From positions 1 to 54,852 of the forward strand of contig JANQHO010000161.1 in the NCBI GenBank assembly GCA_028277105.1: a stretch of 54,852 nucleotides of DNA, written 5' to 3'. Positions 40,854 through 49,593 of the stretch are shown here, in pieces (position 1 is the stretch's first letter; every line of letters begins with the position of its first letter). The position numbers were made by a program, and so were the translations under genes. The notes beneath the pieces were generated by a model. It was given only the letters and a program-made list of their open reading frames with translations. It was not told the origin of the DNA and ran no database searches. Origin of the DNA: Owenweeksia sp. (GTDB lineage: Bacteria > Bacteroidota > Bacteroidia > Flavobacteriales > Schleiferiaceae).

Positions 40854-43724
40854 ATGAGCTTGCATTTTTACAAGTCAATATTGATTGTAACAGTTTTTCA
40901 GATTGGTATCAACAGTTATGGCCAAAATATTTCTTTTAATCACTATACCAGGAATAATGGACTTTCTGATGATATTGTTTACCGTATCTACCAGGATAAG
41001 AAAACAGGTTTTCTTTGGTTAGGAACCAATAATGGCTTATCGCGATTTGATGGTTATCAATTTACTTCCTTTCAATACAAAGGCTTAATAGATAGGAATT
41101 ACATCCTCTCTATAGCTCCTTACAATAATGATACCCTGTTACTTAGCTATTACAGGGAAGGCTGGTTCTTGTTCTCTAACGGACAGATCTATCCTTATAA
41201 AAAAGTAGATTCCCTCCACGCAAAGCGTACGATATCTATAGTCTCGGATAAAGGTGAGAATTTCTTCTTTATCGACTCTAAAGAATTATTCTATCTATCT
41301 GGTGAAACAACCCGAAAGCTGGATTTTAAGGAGAATTATCCCAGGCCTGAAAAAGGGTATCCGATCATTAAAAACCAGAACGGACAGATCTATATAGGCA
41401 CGACAAACGGATTAGTAGAATTCAATGATTTTGAAGTTAAAAGTGTATGGAGCAATCAACTCTCAGGGCATACTATAAATAATGGAGCCTTTGATAAACA
41501 GGGTAATTTTTGGTATGGAGAACAAAATAAAATATTCAACTTAAAAAATAATGAAAGCTTTAAAAAAGAGGTAGTAGCCTTACCGGATGATAGCTTTATT
41601 ACCAGAATAGAAATTGATAGCAAAGGCTGGATTTGGGCTTTTACTGAAGCAGGAGACTTATTTCTATATCGGGAAGGAAAACTACTGGATATGGATAAAA
41701 TACTGAAGCTAAATGGTACCATGGTAAATGATATGATTGAAGACCAGGATAACAATATATGGTTAGCTACTTATGGAAAAGGTATTTTTCAGTTGCTGCT
41801 TTCATCAAATTATGTCAGCTACAAATTGGGGGATAAACAGGAGAACTTCTTTAGAGCGCTATATCAATCATCAGATGGAACTATTTGGGCAGGTGGCAGA
41901 GGAGCGGTGTTTTTTTTAAAGGAAGGTGAGTGGTATAAGTACCAGCCCTCACAGTTAGCAAAGCAAGAGTTTGTAAACAGCATCACTCAAAACTCACAAG
42001 AGCAATTGTATATTGGTACAACTCAGGCGTTATATCTTTTTGATGATGATAGTATTGTTTGTTTAAACTCCGATCATTCAGCGCGTTCACTGGAATGGAG
42101 TATAGACAGTAATCTTTTAATAGGTACTTATGCCGGATGTTTTGAGATCAAAGATTGTAATACCACAGATAGTATTTTCAAAAACCTGATTTCTACTACA
42201 ATTAACCACCTCAAATATGATAAACATCAAAACCTATGGATAGCAAGCTATAAAGGTGCTTTACAATTAAAAAAGGATTCTGTTATTCATCATTATACCA
42301 CAAGAGACGGTCTCTTGTCAAATAAAGTAAACCGTATAGCAGTAGATCATTTAAACCATGTGTGGCTGGCGACCGACAGGGGAATTAACCGATATGATGG
42401 TAAACAATGGTATTCATATAAACTCAGTGAACCCTATTCAAAACACAATTGTACAAGTATAACTAGCGGAAAAACAGGAAGAATATGGGTAGGTACCAGT
42501 GGTGGCTTATTTTACATTGATGAAGAAGGTAAAGATTTACGGAGTTATACGGATATAGGCAATTCTAATATTTATTCGTTAGCAACAGACTCTGCAGGAA
42601 ATATATGGGCAGGTACATTAAACGCTATGATTTGTATAAATGACAGAATTAACAAAGAAGAGTTGCCTTTAAACTCCAATCCTGTCAGTATTACGGAAGT
42701 TAGAACAAAAGACACTGTTTTTAATAAAGCGGCCCATGTGAAACTTCCTTTTAAAAACAACAGACTTATACTTCAGTTTACGGTGCCCTTTTTTAAAAAT
42801 CCCGATCGATTAAGGTTTTATTACAAATGGTCAGATAGTGACCGGTGGATTGAGACTAACCAAAGATATTTAGAGTTCAATTCATTACCCCCGGGAAAAC
42901 ACAGCTTACTTTTGAGTTATTCGATATCTCCCTCGCAGAAATTGTCGAAACCCAAGGAATATTCTTTTAGCGTATTTACTCCTGTGTGGTTGCGGCCCTG
43001 GTTTCTAGCTACAGCGGCTTTACTTGTAATCTATCTTATCTATTATACTTCAAGATATAGATTGAAGGAAAAGCATCTGGATAATCTCAGGGAAAATGAA
43101 GTTCAGAAACAGATAACCTCTTTGAAACATCAGGCTTTAAATGCCATGATGAACCCTCATTTTATCACCAATGCACTTACCTCAATCGAGAATTTTTCCT
43201 ACACTCATGATAAGATCCAAACAGGCAAATATATCAGCGATTTTTCACGCCTAATCAGGCTTAACCTGATCAATGCCGATCAAAGTTATATTCCACTGGA
43301 TCAGGAGATAAGCCGGCTGGAAACGTATTTGTCGTTAGAGCAATTGCGATTTGAAAATAAGTTCAGTTATTCCATAGAAAAACAATTGCTGGAGGGGCCG
43401 GAGATCATAGAAATCCCCAATATGATCGTGCAGCCTTTTGTAGAGAATGCCATTATTCACGGTTTACTCCCTTCCGGAAAAGACGGTTGCGTTAAGGTAA
43501 GCTTCCTGCAGAAAACCCAGGACTCGCTTGAAATAAATATCGAAGATAACGGAGGGGGAATAGAAGTATCCCGCTTGTCAAACCTCAGCCGCAGCTCCAA
43601 AGGAATAAAACTAACCCAAGAACGTCTACGCTTATCAGGTCAAGAGAGGCCTGTTGAAATAACTAATATAACTTGTGAGGGGAAAAGGGGGACCAGAGTT
43701 AGAATAAAAATCAATCTTGAATAA
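40854..43724 (+). CDS. Propeller-type sensor histidine kinase (LytS-like kinase core)
   Basis: A 956-residue kinase with a signal peptide (ends SYGQN), about 12-14 two-component-regulator propeller repeats (about 25-620, FLWLGTNNGLSRFDG, IWVGTSGGLFY), a Y_Y_Y domain (about 640-705) and one membrane helix (about 711-735). The cytoplasmic His_kinase domain holds the phospho-acceptor His in MMNPHFITNALTSIENF (near 766), and an ATPase domain ends the protein (PFVENAIIHGLLPSG, EDNGGGI). The periplasmic propeller probably senses a glycan or envelope cue. Start ATG 40854 is preferred to TTG 40851. It is co-transcribed with its LytTR partner. Confidence 0.92.
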   Translation: MSLHFYKSILIVTVFQIGINSYGQNISFNHYTRNNGLSDDIVYRIYQDKKTGFLWLGTNNGLSRFDGYQFTSFQYKGLIDRNYILSIAPYNNDTLLLSYYREGWFLFSNGQIYPYKKVDSLHAKRTISIVSDKGENFFFIDSKELFYLSGETTRKLDFKENYPRPEKGYPIIKNQNGQIYIGTTNGLVEFNDFEVKSVWSNQLSGHTINNGAFDKQGNFWYGEQNKIFNLKNNESFKKEVVALPDDSFITRIEIDSKGWIWAFTEAGDLFLYREGKLLDMDKILKLNGTMVNDMIEDQDNNIWLATYGKGIFQLLLSSNYVSYKLGDKQENFFRALYQSSDGTIWAGGRGAVFFLKEGEWYKYQPSQLAKQEFVNSITQNSQEQLYIGTTQALYLFDDDSIVCLNSDHSARSLEWSIDSNLLIGTYAGCFEIKDCNTTDSIFKNLISTTINHLKYDKHQNLWIASYKGALQLKKDSVIHHYTTRDGLLSNKVNRIAVDHLNHVWLATDRGINRYDGKQWYSYKLSEPYSKHNCTSITSGKTGRIWVGTSGGLFYIDEEGKDLRSYTDIGNSNIYSLATDSAGNIWAGTLNAMICINDRINKEELPLNSNPVSITEVRTKDTVFNKAAHVKLPFKNNRLILQFTVPFFKNPDRLRFYYKWSDSDRWIETNQRYLEFNSLPPGKHSLLLSYSISPSQKLSKPKEYSFSVFTPVWLRPWFLATAALLVIYLIYYTSRYRLKEKHLDNLRENEVQKQITSLKHQALNAMMNPHFITNALTSIENFSYTHDKIQTGKYISDFSRLIRLNLINADQSYIPLDQEISRLETYLSLEQLRFENKFSYSIEKQLLEGPEIIEIPNMIVQPFVENAIIHGLLPSGKDGCVKVSFLQKTQDSLEINIEDNGGGIEVSRLSNLSRSSKGIKLTQERLRLSGQERPVEITNITCEGKRGTRVRIKINLE

Positions 43725-43730
43725 ATAAGA

Positions 43731-45272
43731 TCATTCTGTGAGGTATTGCTGCAACTCAGTAATAGTAATGATACCCAATTTCTCAGCCTCCTTTTTTCGC
43801 ATCATCAAAGCATAAGTATTGTTAAACCCCAGGGGTTCGGAAAAGTAAAGCTGCAGCTCTTTTTGTAATAGATTTTTTACAAGGCCAAAAACCTCTGCAG
43901 GGCTTTTATCGCTTTGGTTAGGCTGGTTTAGAATAACTTGTAAAGCCGTGCCACTGTATTCGGGATACATGTCAATTTCCCCTGCTTTTAAGGCATCCAG
44001 ACAAATTTTAGTACCCCCCATCCCTTTTTTGCTTTCTACTTTAAAATCTGTGTAACCTTCAATCAAATACTTGTAAATATCTGTTAATATGTATTGTTCG
44101 GTAAATATTTTGGAGCCAATGACCAGGGTTTTATTATGATCCTTGCCTTCCCTCCACAAGCTGTGTTGCTGTAAAAAGCCCCTGGCAACTTCACTGACTT
44201 CCTCTTTATTCTGATCTACGCGGTAATTCAGATAGGTCATGGTAGAATCCGTAATAAGGCCGGAAAGCCTGTTGATCACTCTTTTCAGTTGGGGATATTG
44301 CTCTATGAGGTCATTCCGCACCAGAAGAGCAGCCTGGTAAGGCGGAAAACTCTTCTGATCGTCTTCCAGTACCCTCAGCTTGTAAGATTGGATACGCCCA
44401 TCAGTAGAATAACCGCTTATCACATCCACATCTCCTTCGTAAATGGCCTTATACATCAAGGCGGGACCTAATACCACATTGGAAATGTTAAGGCTGTAGC
44501 TTTTTTTAAGAGCAGGTAAGCCGTCAGCCCGGCCGATAAATTCCGGGGTAAAGCCAGCCTTTAATTTAGTTTGTTGCCCTTTGCTAAAAGCAGTAAACGT
44601 AAAAAACAGAGCTATTACCACAGCTGTATAAGATAGACTGCGTTTGAGATGGGCCACTTTCGATTTTTGCAGCAAACCCAATAAGTAATCTAAAAGTATA
44701 GCCAACAAAGCAGCCGGCAGGGCGCCTGCTACTATCATAGTGGAATTGTTAAGGGCTATTCCTCCAAAAATGAACTCCCCCAAGCCACCGGCAGCAATAT
44801 AAGCCGCTAGTGTAGCCACCCCCACATTGATAACCGTAGCCGTGCGTATACCGGCAAAAATGGTAGGTAAGGCCAGGGGAATCTCCACTTTCCGCAAAAC
44901 CTGGCCCGGGCTCATGCCCATACCATGGGCTGATTCAATAATAGTTTGGTCAATATTGGTGATGCCGGTATAAACATTTCTTACAATGGGCAAAAGTGAA
45001 TACAGGAAAAGAGCAAAAATGGCGGGTTTAATGCCGATACCCAGTATAGGAATGAGAAAGCCCAAAAGAGCAATGCTGGGTATGGTTTGTAAAATGCCGC
45101 TGATATTGAGTACGAGAGCAGACCAACGCTGCTTACGGGCGATCCATATTCCAAGGGGAATACTCATCAAACAGGCCAGTAAAACGGAAAGTGCCGTCAG
45201 TAAAAGGTGTTCCCCTATTTGGTCTATCAGTTTGGGATATTGATGGCTGTAGAAGTAGAACAGATCTTTCAT
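43731..45272 (-). CDS. Osmoprotectant ABC transporter permease fused to a circularly permuted binding domain
   Basis: A 513-residue fusion. Residues 1-205 are the permease (LLTALSVLLACLMSIPLGI, GMGMSPGQVLRKVEIPLALPTIFAGIR, the EAA loop region). An extra helix spans 213-231. The glycine betaine/choline binding domain follows, but its halves are swapped. The part that normally comes last (AGFTPEFIGRADGLPALKKSY, then VISGYSTDGR, FPPYQAALLVRNDL) occupies 236-373. The part that normally comes first (VIGSKIFTEQYILTDIY, MGGTKICLDALKAGEIDMYPEYSGT, GFNNTYALMMR) occupies 381-513. It overlaps the ATPase gene by 4 bp. Both halves retain family motifs, so the permuted domain is probably functional. Confidence 0.88.
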   Translation of the reverse strand: MKDLFYFYSHQYPKLIDQIGEHLLLTALSVLLACLMSIPLGIWIARKQRWSALVLNISGILQTIPSIALLGFLIPILGIGIKPAIFALFLYSLLPIVRNVYTGITNIDQTIIESAHGMGMSPGQVLRKVEIPLALPTIFAGIRTATVINVGVATLAAYIAAGGLGEFIFGGIALNNSTMIVAGALPAALLAILLDYLLGLLQKSKVAHLKRSLSYTAVVIALFFTFTAFSKGQQTKLKAGFTPEFIGRADGLPALKKSYSLNISNVVLGPALMYKAIYEGDVDVISGYSTDGRIQSYKLRVLEDDQKSFPPYQAALLVRNDLIEQYPQLKRVINRLSGLITDSTMTYLNYRVDQNKEEVSEVARGFLQQHSLWREGKDHNKTLVIGSKIFTEQYILTDIYKYLIEGYTDFKVESKKGMGGTKICLDALKAGEIDMYPEYSGTALQVILNQPNQSDKSPAEVFGLVKNLLQKELQLYFSEPLGFNNTYALMMRKKEAEKLGIITITELQQYLTE

Positions 45273-46105
45273 GTAAGCCCGGATATTATTTTTTGCCAGT
45301 CTATGGATTGTTTACGCGAGAGCTCATTAAGCTCGTGATAGAGATTTTTATTCCGGTGTTCTTTGCTTTTAAGACTGAGAATGAGGTATTCATTAATAAT
45401 GAAATCCTTCACAAAACTATCGGCCGGGTTAGTAAGGATATTTTGAGGGGTGTCTAACTGTACGATCTTTCCCTGGTGCATTAGTGCTATGCGATCGGCC
45501 ATTTCGAAAGCCTCCTGTACATCGTGGGTAACCATTACCACCGTTTTCTCTTTGAGCTCGTCCAGTTCCAGGAATTCTTTTCGTATACCCGATCGGGTGA
45601 TGGGATCCAAAGCGCCAAAAGGTTCGTCCATCAGCAAAACCGGGGGATTAGCGGCCAAAGCCCTGGCTATCCCTATCCTTTGTTGCTGCCCTCCGCTTAA
45701 CTGAGCAGGATACTTATCAAAGAACAGATGAGGCTCCAGAGCCAGCTTTTCAAATAACTCTTTGATGCGGGTTTTGATCTTTTCTTCCGGCCATTTTAAA
45801 AGCTTAGGTACCAGGGCGGCATTTTCATAAACGGTGTAATGCGGAAACAGGCCACCCTGTTGGATCATATAACCCATTTTCTGACGCACTTTTAGGATGT
45901 CAAAACTTTGCAGGGGTTGATCTTTAAAATAGACTTTACCCTTGTCGGGGCTGATAAGGCCGTTGATCAGTTTCAGAGTAGTGGTTTTTCCGCTACCGCT
46001 AAGCCCCAGCAAAACCACCGTTTCACTTTTAGCGATGGTGAGGTCGATACCTTTAATGACTTCTTCCCTGCCAAAGGATTTGTAAATATTTTCCAGGCGG
46101 ATCAT
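45269..46105 (-). CDS. Osmoprotectant ABC transporter ATP-binding protein (OpuBA/ProV-like)
   Basis: A 278-residue ABC ATPase: Walker A GLSGSGKT (34-41), signature LSGGQQQRIGIARAL, Walker B VLLMDEPFGALDP and the switch His in VMVTHDVQEA. It lacks the C-terminal CBS domains that regulate some OpuA proteins, ending instead in a short basic tail. With the coupled permease/binding fusion it forms a complete two-gene importer for glycine betaine, choline or a related osmoprotectant. The region upstream holds a cluster of palindromes and no clear promoter. Confidence 0.9.
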   Translation of the reverse strand: MIRLENIYKSFGREEVIKGIDLTIAKSETVVLLGLSGSGKTTTLKLINGLISPDKGKVYFKDQPLQSFDILKVRQKMGYMIQQGGLFPHYTVYENAALVPKLLKWPEEKIKTRIKELFEKLALEPHLFFDKYPAQLSGGQQQRIGIARALAANPPVLLMDEPFGALDPITRSGIRKEFLELDELKEKTVVMVTHDVQEAFEMADRIALMHQGKIVQLDTPQNILTNPADSFVKDFIINEYLILSLKSKEHRNKNLYHELNELSRKQSIDWQKIISGLT

Positions 46106-46512
46106 GAAGCACTAAGATAGTTGATGACTTTGATATTAAAGATTGGAATTCATTGCGGAGAGTAAGGGAGACCCGCAATCTCAATTTAAGATGCCGGATC
46201 TCTGTCCGGCATGAAGTTTCTTATTAATTATTTAGCTTCAAGTCACTCTGAACGGCTCTACTGAGCCCTTCAATGAACTCAGGGCAAGCTCTAATCAAAT
46301 TGCAGTGGAGAGTCTGTAGTAGATTCCAAACGGAGTGAGGAATAGCAGACCATTCTAATGACAATCATCGCGGCCGTAGAGCCGCGATCTCGTTTCAATT
46401 GTAAAATTTCAAGATTCCGGCTCAAGGCCGGAATGACTTGAGTGTAAGTTGGCAGGCAGGCGAATATATCCTTGAAAGCGATACTTTGGGTATCAGCCTG
46501 GCAAAAAAACAA
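46106..46512. repeat. Cluster of REP-like palindromes in a gene-free interval
   Basis: Four separate hairpin-forming palindromes lie within 290 bp: ATTGCGG/CCGCAAT (46152-46179), ATGCCGGA/TCCGGCAT (46191-46212), ATCGCGGC/GCCGCGAT (46367-46388) and ATTCCGGC/GCCGGAAT (46414-46434). Three have 8-bp GC-rich stems with 5-6 base loops. The rest of the interval is not coding; a 73-codon leftward frame (46291-46512) is a by-product of these repeats. This looks like a block of extragenic palindromic elements. Confidence 0.65.
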
Positions 46513-47964
46513 TTATAACAAAACCTGCTGCGGACGGTATCGCTCAATATTGCGGATCATGCCGTTGAAAATAAAGAAATGGAACGGCAGCACCATATAC
46601 CAATACAACCTGCCCCAAAGACCGTTGGGACGGAAGGTAGCCGTTTGTTGAAGACAGGGTTTTCCTTTGTGGTCTTCGATCTGGAATTCCAGCCAGGCCT
46701 CTCCCGGTAGTTTCATTTCTGCGTAAAGCAATAACCTTTTTTCTTCCCGGTCGGCTACCAAAACGCGCCAGAAATCCAATGCATCACCGGCATTAATATT
46801 CGATACGTGGGTACGACCCCTTCTCAAACCTACCCCTCCTACCGCTTTATCCAGCAGGCCGCGGATATTCCACAAAAAAGTACCGTAATACCAGCCGCGG
46901 TTTCCACCGATGGAAAAAATATTTTCCAGCACCTGCCCCTCGTTGTGTCGAATGGTTTTGCGTTTTATATCTTTAAAAACACCGTTTTTAGGCACCTCTA
47001 TAAAAGAAGAAAGCTTGCGAAAACGATTGCTGGAAACCAGGGCATCTTTCCAGCTGCTGGCGACCAAATTCTGTTCTATTTTGTTAAAGGCCAGTTCCAC
47101 CGCCTGTGGATAAGTAAACAGCTCCTGAGGGGTGATATTTTGTAAACGCTTATCCTGAACCACCACATCTATCTTCATGCTGTTAACCAGGTTTACCGCC
47201 AAACGGTAGCTGGTAGAAGTCACAAAGAACAACCAGTAGCTGGAAAGCCGGGGTGTCATTACCGGCACAGTAAAAATATAGCGTTTCAGTCCTCTTACCC
47301 GGGCAAACTGTAGCAGCATTTGTTTGTAGGTGAGTACCTCAGGACCACCTATGTCAAAAGTTTCATCCAGGCATTCAGGCCGTGCCATGACGTCTCTCAG
47401 GTAGTAGATGACATTGCGTACCGCTATGGGCTGGCATTTAGTTTTTAACCATTTGGGCGCTATCATTACCGGTAGTTTTTCCACCAGGTCGCGGATAATT
47501 TCAAAAGAAGCACTGCCCGAGCCTACAATGATACCCGCCCTTAAGACAGTGTGATGAGCCCGGGCGGCTTTTAATATCTCTTCTACCTGGTGGCGGGAAC
47601 GCAAATGTTTGGATAGATCTTGCTGATTAGCTAATCCGCTGAGGTATATGAGTTGTTTAGCAGTTGTTGAGTTGAGATAATTCACAAAATTTTGAGCGGC
47701 TTTTTGTTCCAGTTGCTCAAAATCAGAGTCAGCGGTCATGCTGTGTATCAGGTAAAAAGCCACGTCAATATCTTTTGGGGCATTCGAAGGTATATCTTGT
47801 AAAAAGTCAACCTCAAATACTTCTGTATGAGGATCGTAATCCTTTTTTAGATCGAATCGCTTTTTATCCCTGACGCAACAAACAACCTCATGCCCCTGAT
47901 CGATGAGTACCGGTAATAAACGCAAACCGATATAACCATTGGCTCCCGTGAGTAATACTCTCAT
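46513..47964 (-). CDS. SDR-family protein with C-terminal DUF2867
   Basis: A 483-residue protein: an extended short-chain dehydrogenase/NmrA-like domain (1-300, TGANGYIG at 6-13 for NAD(P) binding, YLSGLAN, VLRAGIIVGSGS) joined to a DUF2867 domain (about 325-470, WYYGTFLWNIRGLLDKAVGG, GDALDFWRVL). This fusion is common in Bacteroidota and in other bacteria and may act on quinones, lipids or as a chaperone; no substrate is known. It starts 33 bp after the stop of the GlxA-like regulator gene and may share its transcript. Confidence 0.85.
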   Translation of the reverse strand: MRVLLTGANGYIGLRLLPVLIDQGHEVVCCVRDKKRFDLKKDYDPHTEVFEVDFLQDIPSNAPKDIDVAFYLIHSMTADSDFEQLEQKAAQNFVNYLNSTTAKQLIYLSGLANQQDLSKHLRSRHQVEEILKAARAHHTVLRAGIIVGSGSASFEIIRDLVEKLPVMIAPKWLKTKCQPIAVRNVIYYLRDVMARPECLDETFDIGGPEVLTYKQMLLQFARVRGLKRYIFTVPVMTPRLSSYWLFFVTSTSYRLAVNLVNSMKIDVVVQDKRLQNITPQELFTYPQAVELAFNKIEQNLVASSWKDALVSSNRFRKLSSFIEVPKNGVFKDIKRKTIRHNEGQVLENIFSIGGNRGWYYGTFLWNIRGLLDKAVGGVGLRRGRTHVSNINAGDALDFWRVLVADREEKRLLLYAEMKLPGEAWLEFQIEDHKGKPCLQQTATFRPNGLWGRLYWYMVLPFHFFIFNGMIRNIERYRPQQVLL

Positions 47965-47997
47965 AATAAAGAAACAACCCTGGCGGGAAAATAGTTC

Positions 47998-48990
47998 CTA
48001 GGCCGTTAAAGCCTCTATATGATCTTTACTGAATTTTTGACGGTAAGATTTAGGAGATACCCCCACGTGTTTTTTGAACAGCTTCAGGAAGAAACCGTAA
48101 TCCTCATAACCAATAAGCGAAGGGATGTGATCGATCTGAATACGGTCAGACTCTAAATACTTTTTAGCCGCTTCTACCCTTACTCTTTGCAGATACTCAG
48201 AAGGAGTATTACCTGTAGCTGTTTTAAAGCGCCTTAAAAGTGTTCTGCGGCTCATGCCATGGTCGCGGGCCAAACGATCGATGCTCACATCATTTTGAAA
48301 CTCCGATTCCAGTTTTTGCTGTACTTTTTGTATAGGCTCGTCATTATGAGTATGCTGTAAACTGAAAATATTATAAGAGGTCTGCGGATCTTTGTAAAGA
48401 TCGACCAACATAAATTTACTAAGGGCTACAGCCGTTTCGCGCCCACAGTATTTTTCAATAAGGTACAGCACAAAAGGAGCAAAAGTGAAGGCCCCTCCAC
48501 AGGTATAAATACCATTCTCATCGGTAATCACCTTATCATCAAGAAGTTCAACATCGGGGAAAGTTTTCCTGAAGTAATCGAAAGCCGACCAGTGGGTGGT
48601 AGCCCTTTTGCCGTTAAGTGCTCCGGTGCAAGCCAATAAAAAAGCCCCGGTACAAATACTGGCCACCTCTGTTTGGGGGCTTGAAAGCTGTTTTTTGATA
48701 AAAGCCTGTATGTTTTCCTGCTTCATCAGCCCTTCTATGTGAGTAAATTCCATAGACGAAATAAGCACCAGATCGTAAAAATCTTCAGCTTCATCGGCAT
48801 CGATAACCGGCAAAACAGAGTTTTTAAAATTCTGTCCTTTAGAAAAATTGATAATGGTAATATCAAAACGGTTTCCTTCATAACGGGGAAAGAGCGTTTT
48901 GTAGATATGATTCCCTTTGGCAAAAATGTCGTAAGGGCCTACATAACTGGAGAAAACCACTCCCTCGAAAACAATAATGGCAACTTTCAT
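47998..48990 (-). CDS. GlxA-type AraC-family regulator with DJ-1/PfpI domain
   Basis: A 330-residue regulator: an N-terminal DJ-1/PfpI-like amidase domain (1-190) with the conserved nucleophile-elbow cysteine C113 in ASICTGAFLLA, and two C-terminal AraC helix-turn-helix motifs (about 230-320, IDRLARDHGMSRRTLLRRFKTATG and GYEDYGFFLKLFKKHVGVSPKSYRQKF). GlxA-type proteins are transcription factors; effector and targets are unknown here. The SDR/DUF2867 gene follows it. Confidence 0.88.
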   Translation of the reverse strand: MKVAIIVFEGVVFSSYVGPYDIFAKGNHIYKTLFPRYEGNRFDITIINFSKGQNFKNSVLPVIDADEAEDFYDLVLISSMEFTHIEGLMKQENIQAFIKKQLSSPQTEVASICTGAFLLACTGALNGKRATTHWSAFDYFRKTFPDVELLDDKVITDENGIYTCGGAFTFAPFVLYLIEKYCGRETAVALSKFMLVDLYKDPQTSYNIFSLQHTHNDEPIQKVQQKLESEFQNDVSIDRLARDHGMSRRTLLRRFKTATGNTPSEYLQRVRVEAAKKYLESDRIQIDHIPSLIGYEDYGFFLKLFKKHVGVSPKSYRQKFSKDHIEALTA

Positions 48991-49001
48991 AGCTTAAATG
49001 T

Positions 49002-49038
49002 AAAAAATCAGGAGATGCTGCATAAAAGCATCTCCTGA
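49002..49038 (-). terminator. Rho-independent terminator of the VOC gene
   Basis: TCAGGAGATGCT (49008-49019) and AGCATCTCCTGA (49027-49038) form a perfect 12-bp stem with a 7-base loop, followed on the minus strand by a T-run (49007-49002). It lies 11 bp past the stop of the VOC gene. Confidence 0.85.
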
Positions 49039-49048
49039 AAGAAAGAGA

Positions 49049-49420
49049 TCAGTTAGCTGAGTGTAGACCGATCTTATTGCCTTCGGTATCCAGTACTTGA
49101 GCGATAAAACCGTGCTCGCCAATAGAACTTTTCGGGTAAAGGATCTTTCCCCCGCTGGCTTCTACCCGGCTTAATTCATTACTGAGATCTTCGCACGAAA
49201 AATACACGGTGCTGCCTTCTGCTGAAGGACTCGCTTGTTCACTTTTTATCAATGCCCCTGCTGCAAATTCAGCGCCCTGGGTCCAGGGAAAGGCTGCCAT
49301 TTCCATGTTGGGATTGGGCATATCCTGTAGATCTTTGTCGAAAACTTTACTGTAAAAGCTTTTGGCGCGAGCCATGTCGGATACTGGTATTTCAAACCAG
49401 TTTACTGCGTTTTTTTCCAT
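49049..49420 (-). CDS. VOC-superfamily protein (glyoxalase/bleomycin-resistance fold)
   Basis: A 123-residue protein made of two beta-alpha-beta-beta-beta units: NWFEIPVSDMARAKSFYSKVF at the start and GFIAQVLDTEGNKIGLHSAN at the end, the latter ending in the common D-x-E-G-N-x-I-G-L pattern. VOC proteins are usually metal-dependent lyases, dioxygenases or antibiotic-binding proteins; this one matches the small group sometimes called Glo_EDI_BRP-like with no known substrate. It ends in a strong terminator and forms its own unit. Confidence 0.82.
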   Translation of the reverse strand: MEKNAVNWFEIPVSDMARAKSFYSKVFDKDLQDMPNPNMEMAAFPWTQGAEFAAGALIKSEQASPSAEGSTVYFSCEDLSNELSRVEASGGKILYPKSSIGEHGFIAQVLDTEGNKIGLHSAN

Positions 49421-49593
49421 TTGTAAAGGGTTTTGAGTTTTTAATGATTCAAAATTGCAGTAAAGGCTTAAGCTGTGTAAGTAGTAAATCCGACAAATGG
49501 ATAGGTGGAATGGGACACCGTAGCCGGAAGCTTATACCACACCCTATAAAACAGAGTTATAATAACTTCTATCAACTTAACAAAATAGCTTTC

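Noticed and set aside
46291..46512. 73-codon leftward frame beginning MFFCQADTQS
   Set aside because: It overlaps two of the palindromes at 46367-46434, lacks any protein signature and is typical of frames made by repeated palindromes.
49252..49593. 5' extension of the secreted-protein frame
   Set aside because: It is antisense to the VOC gene and comes before a clear signal peptide at 49594.
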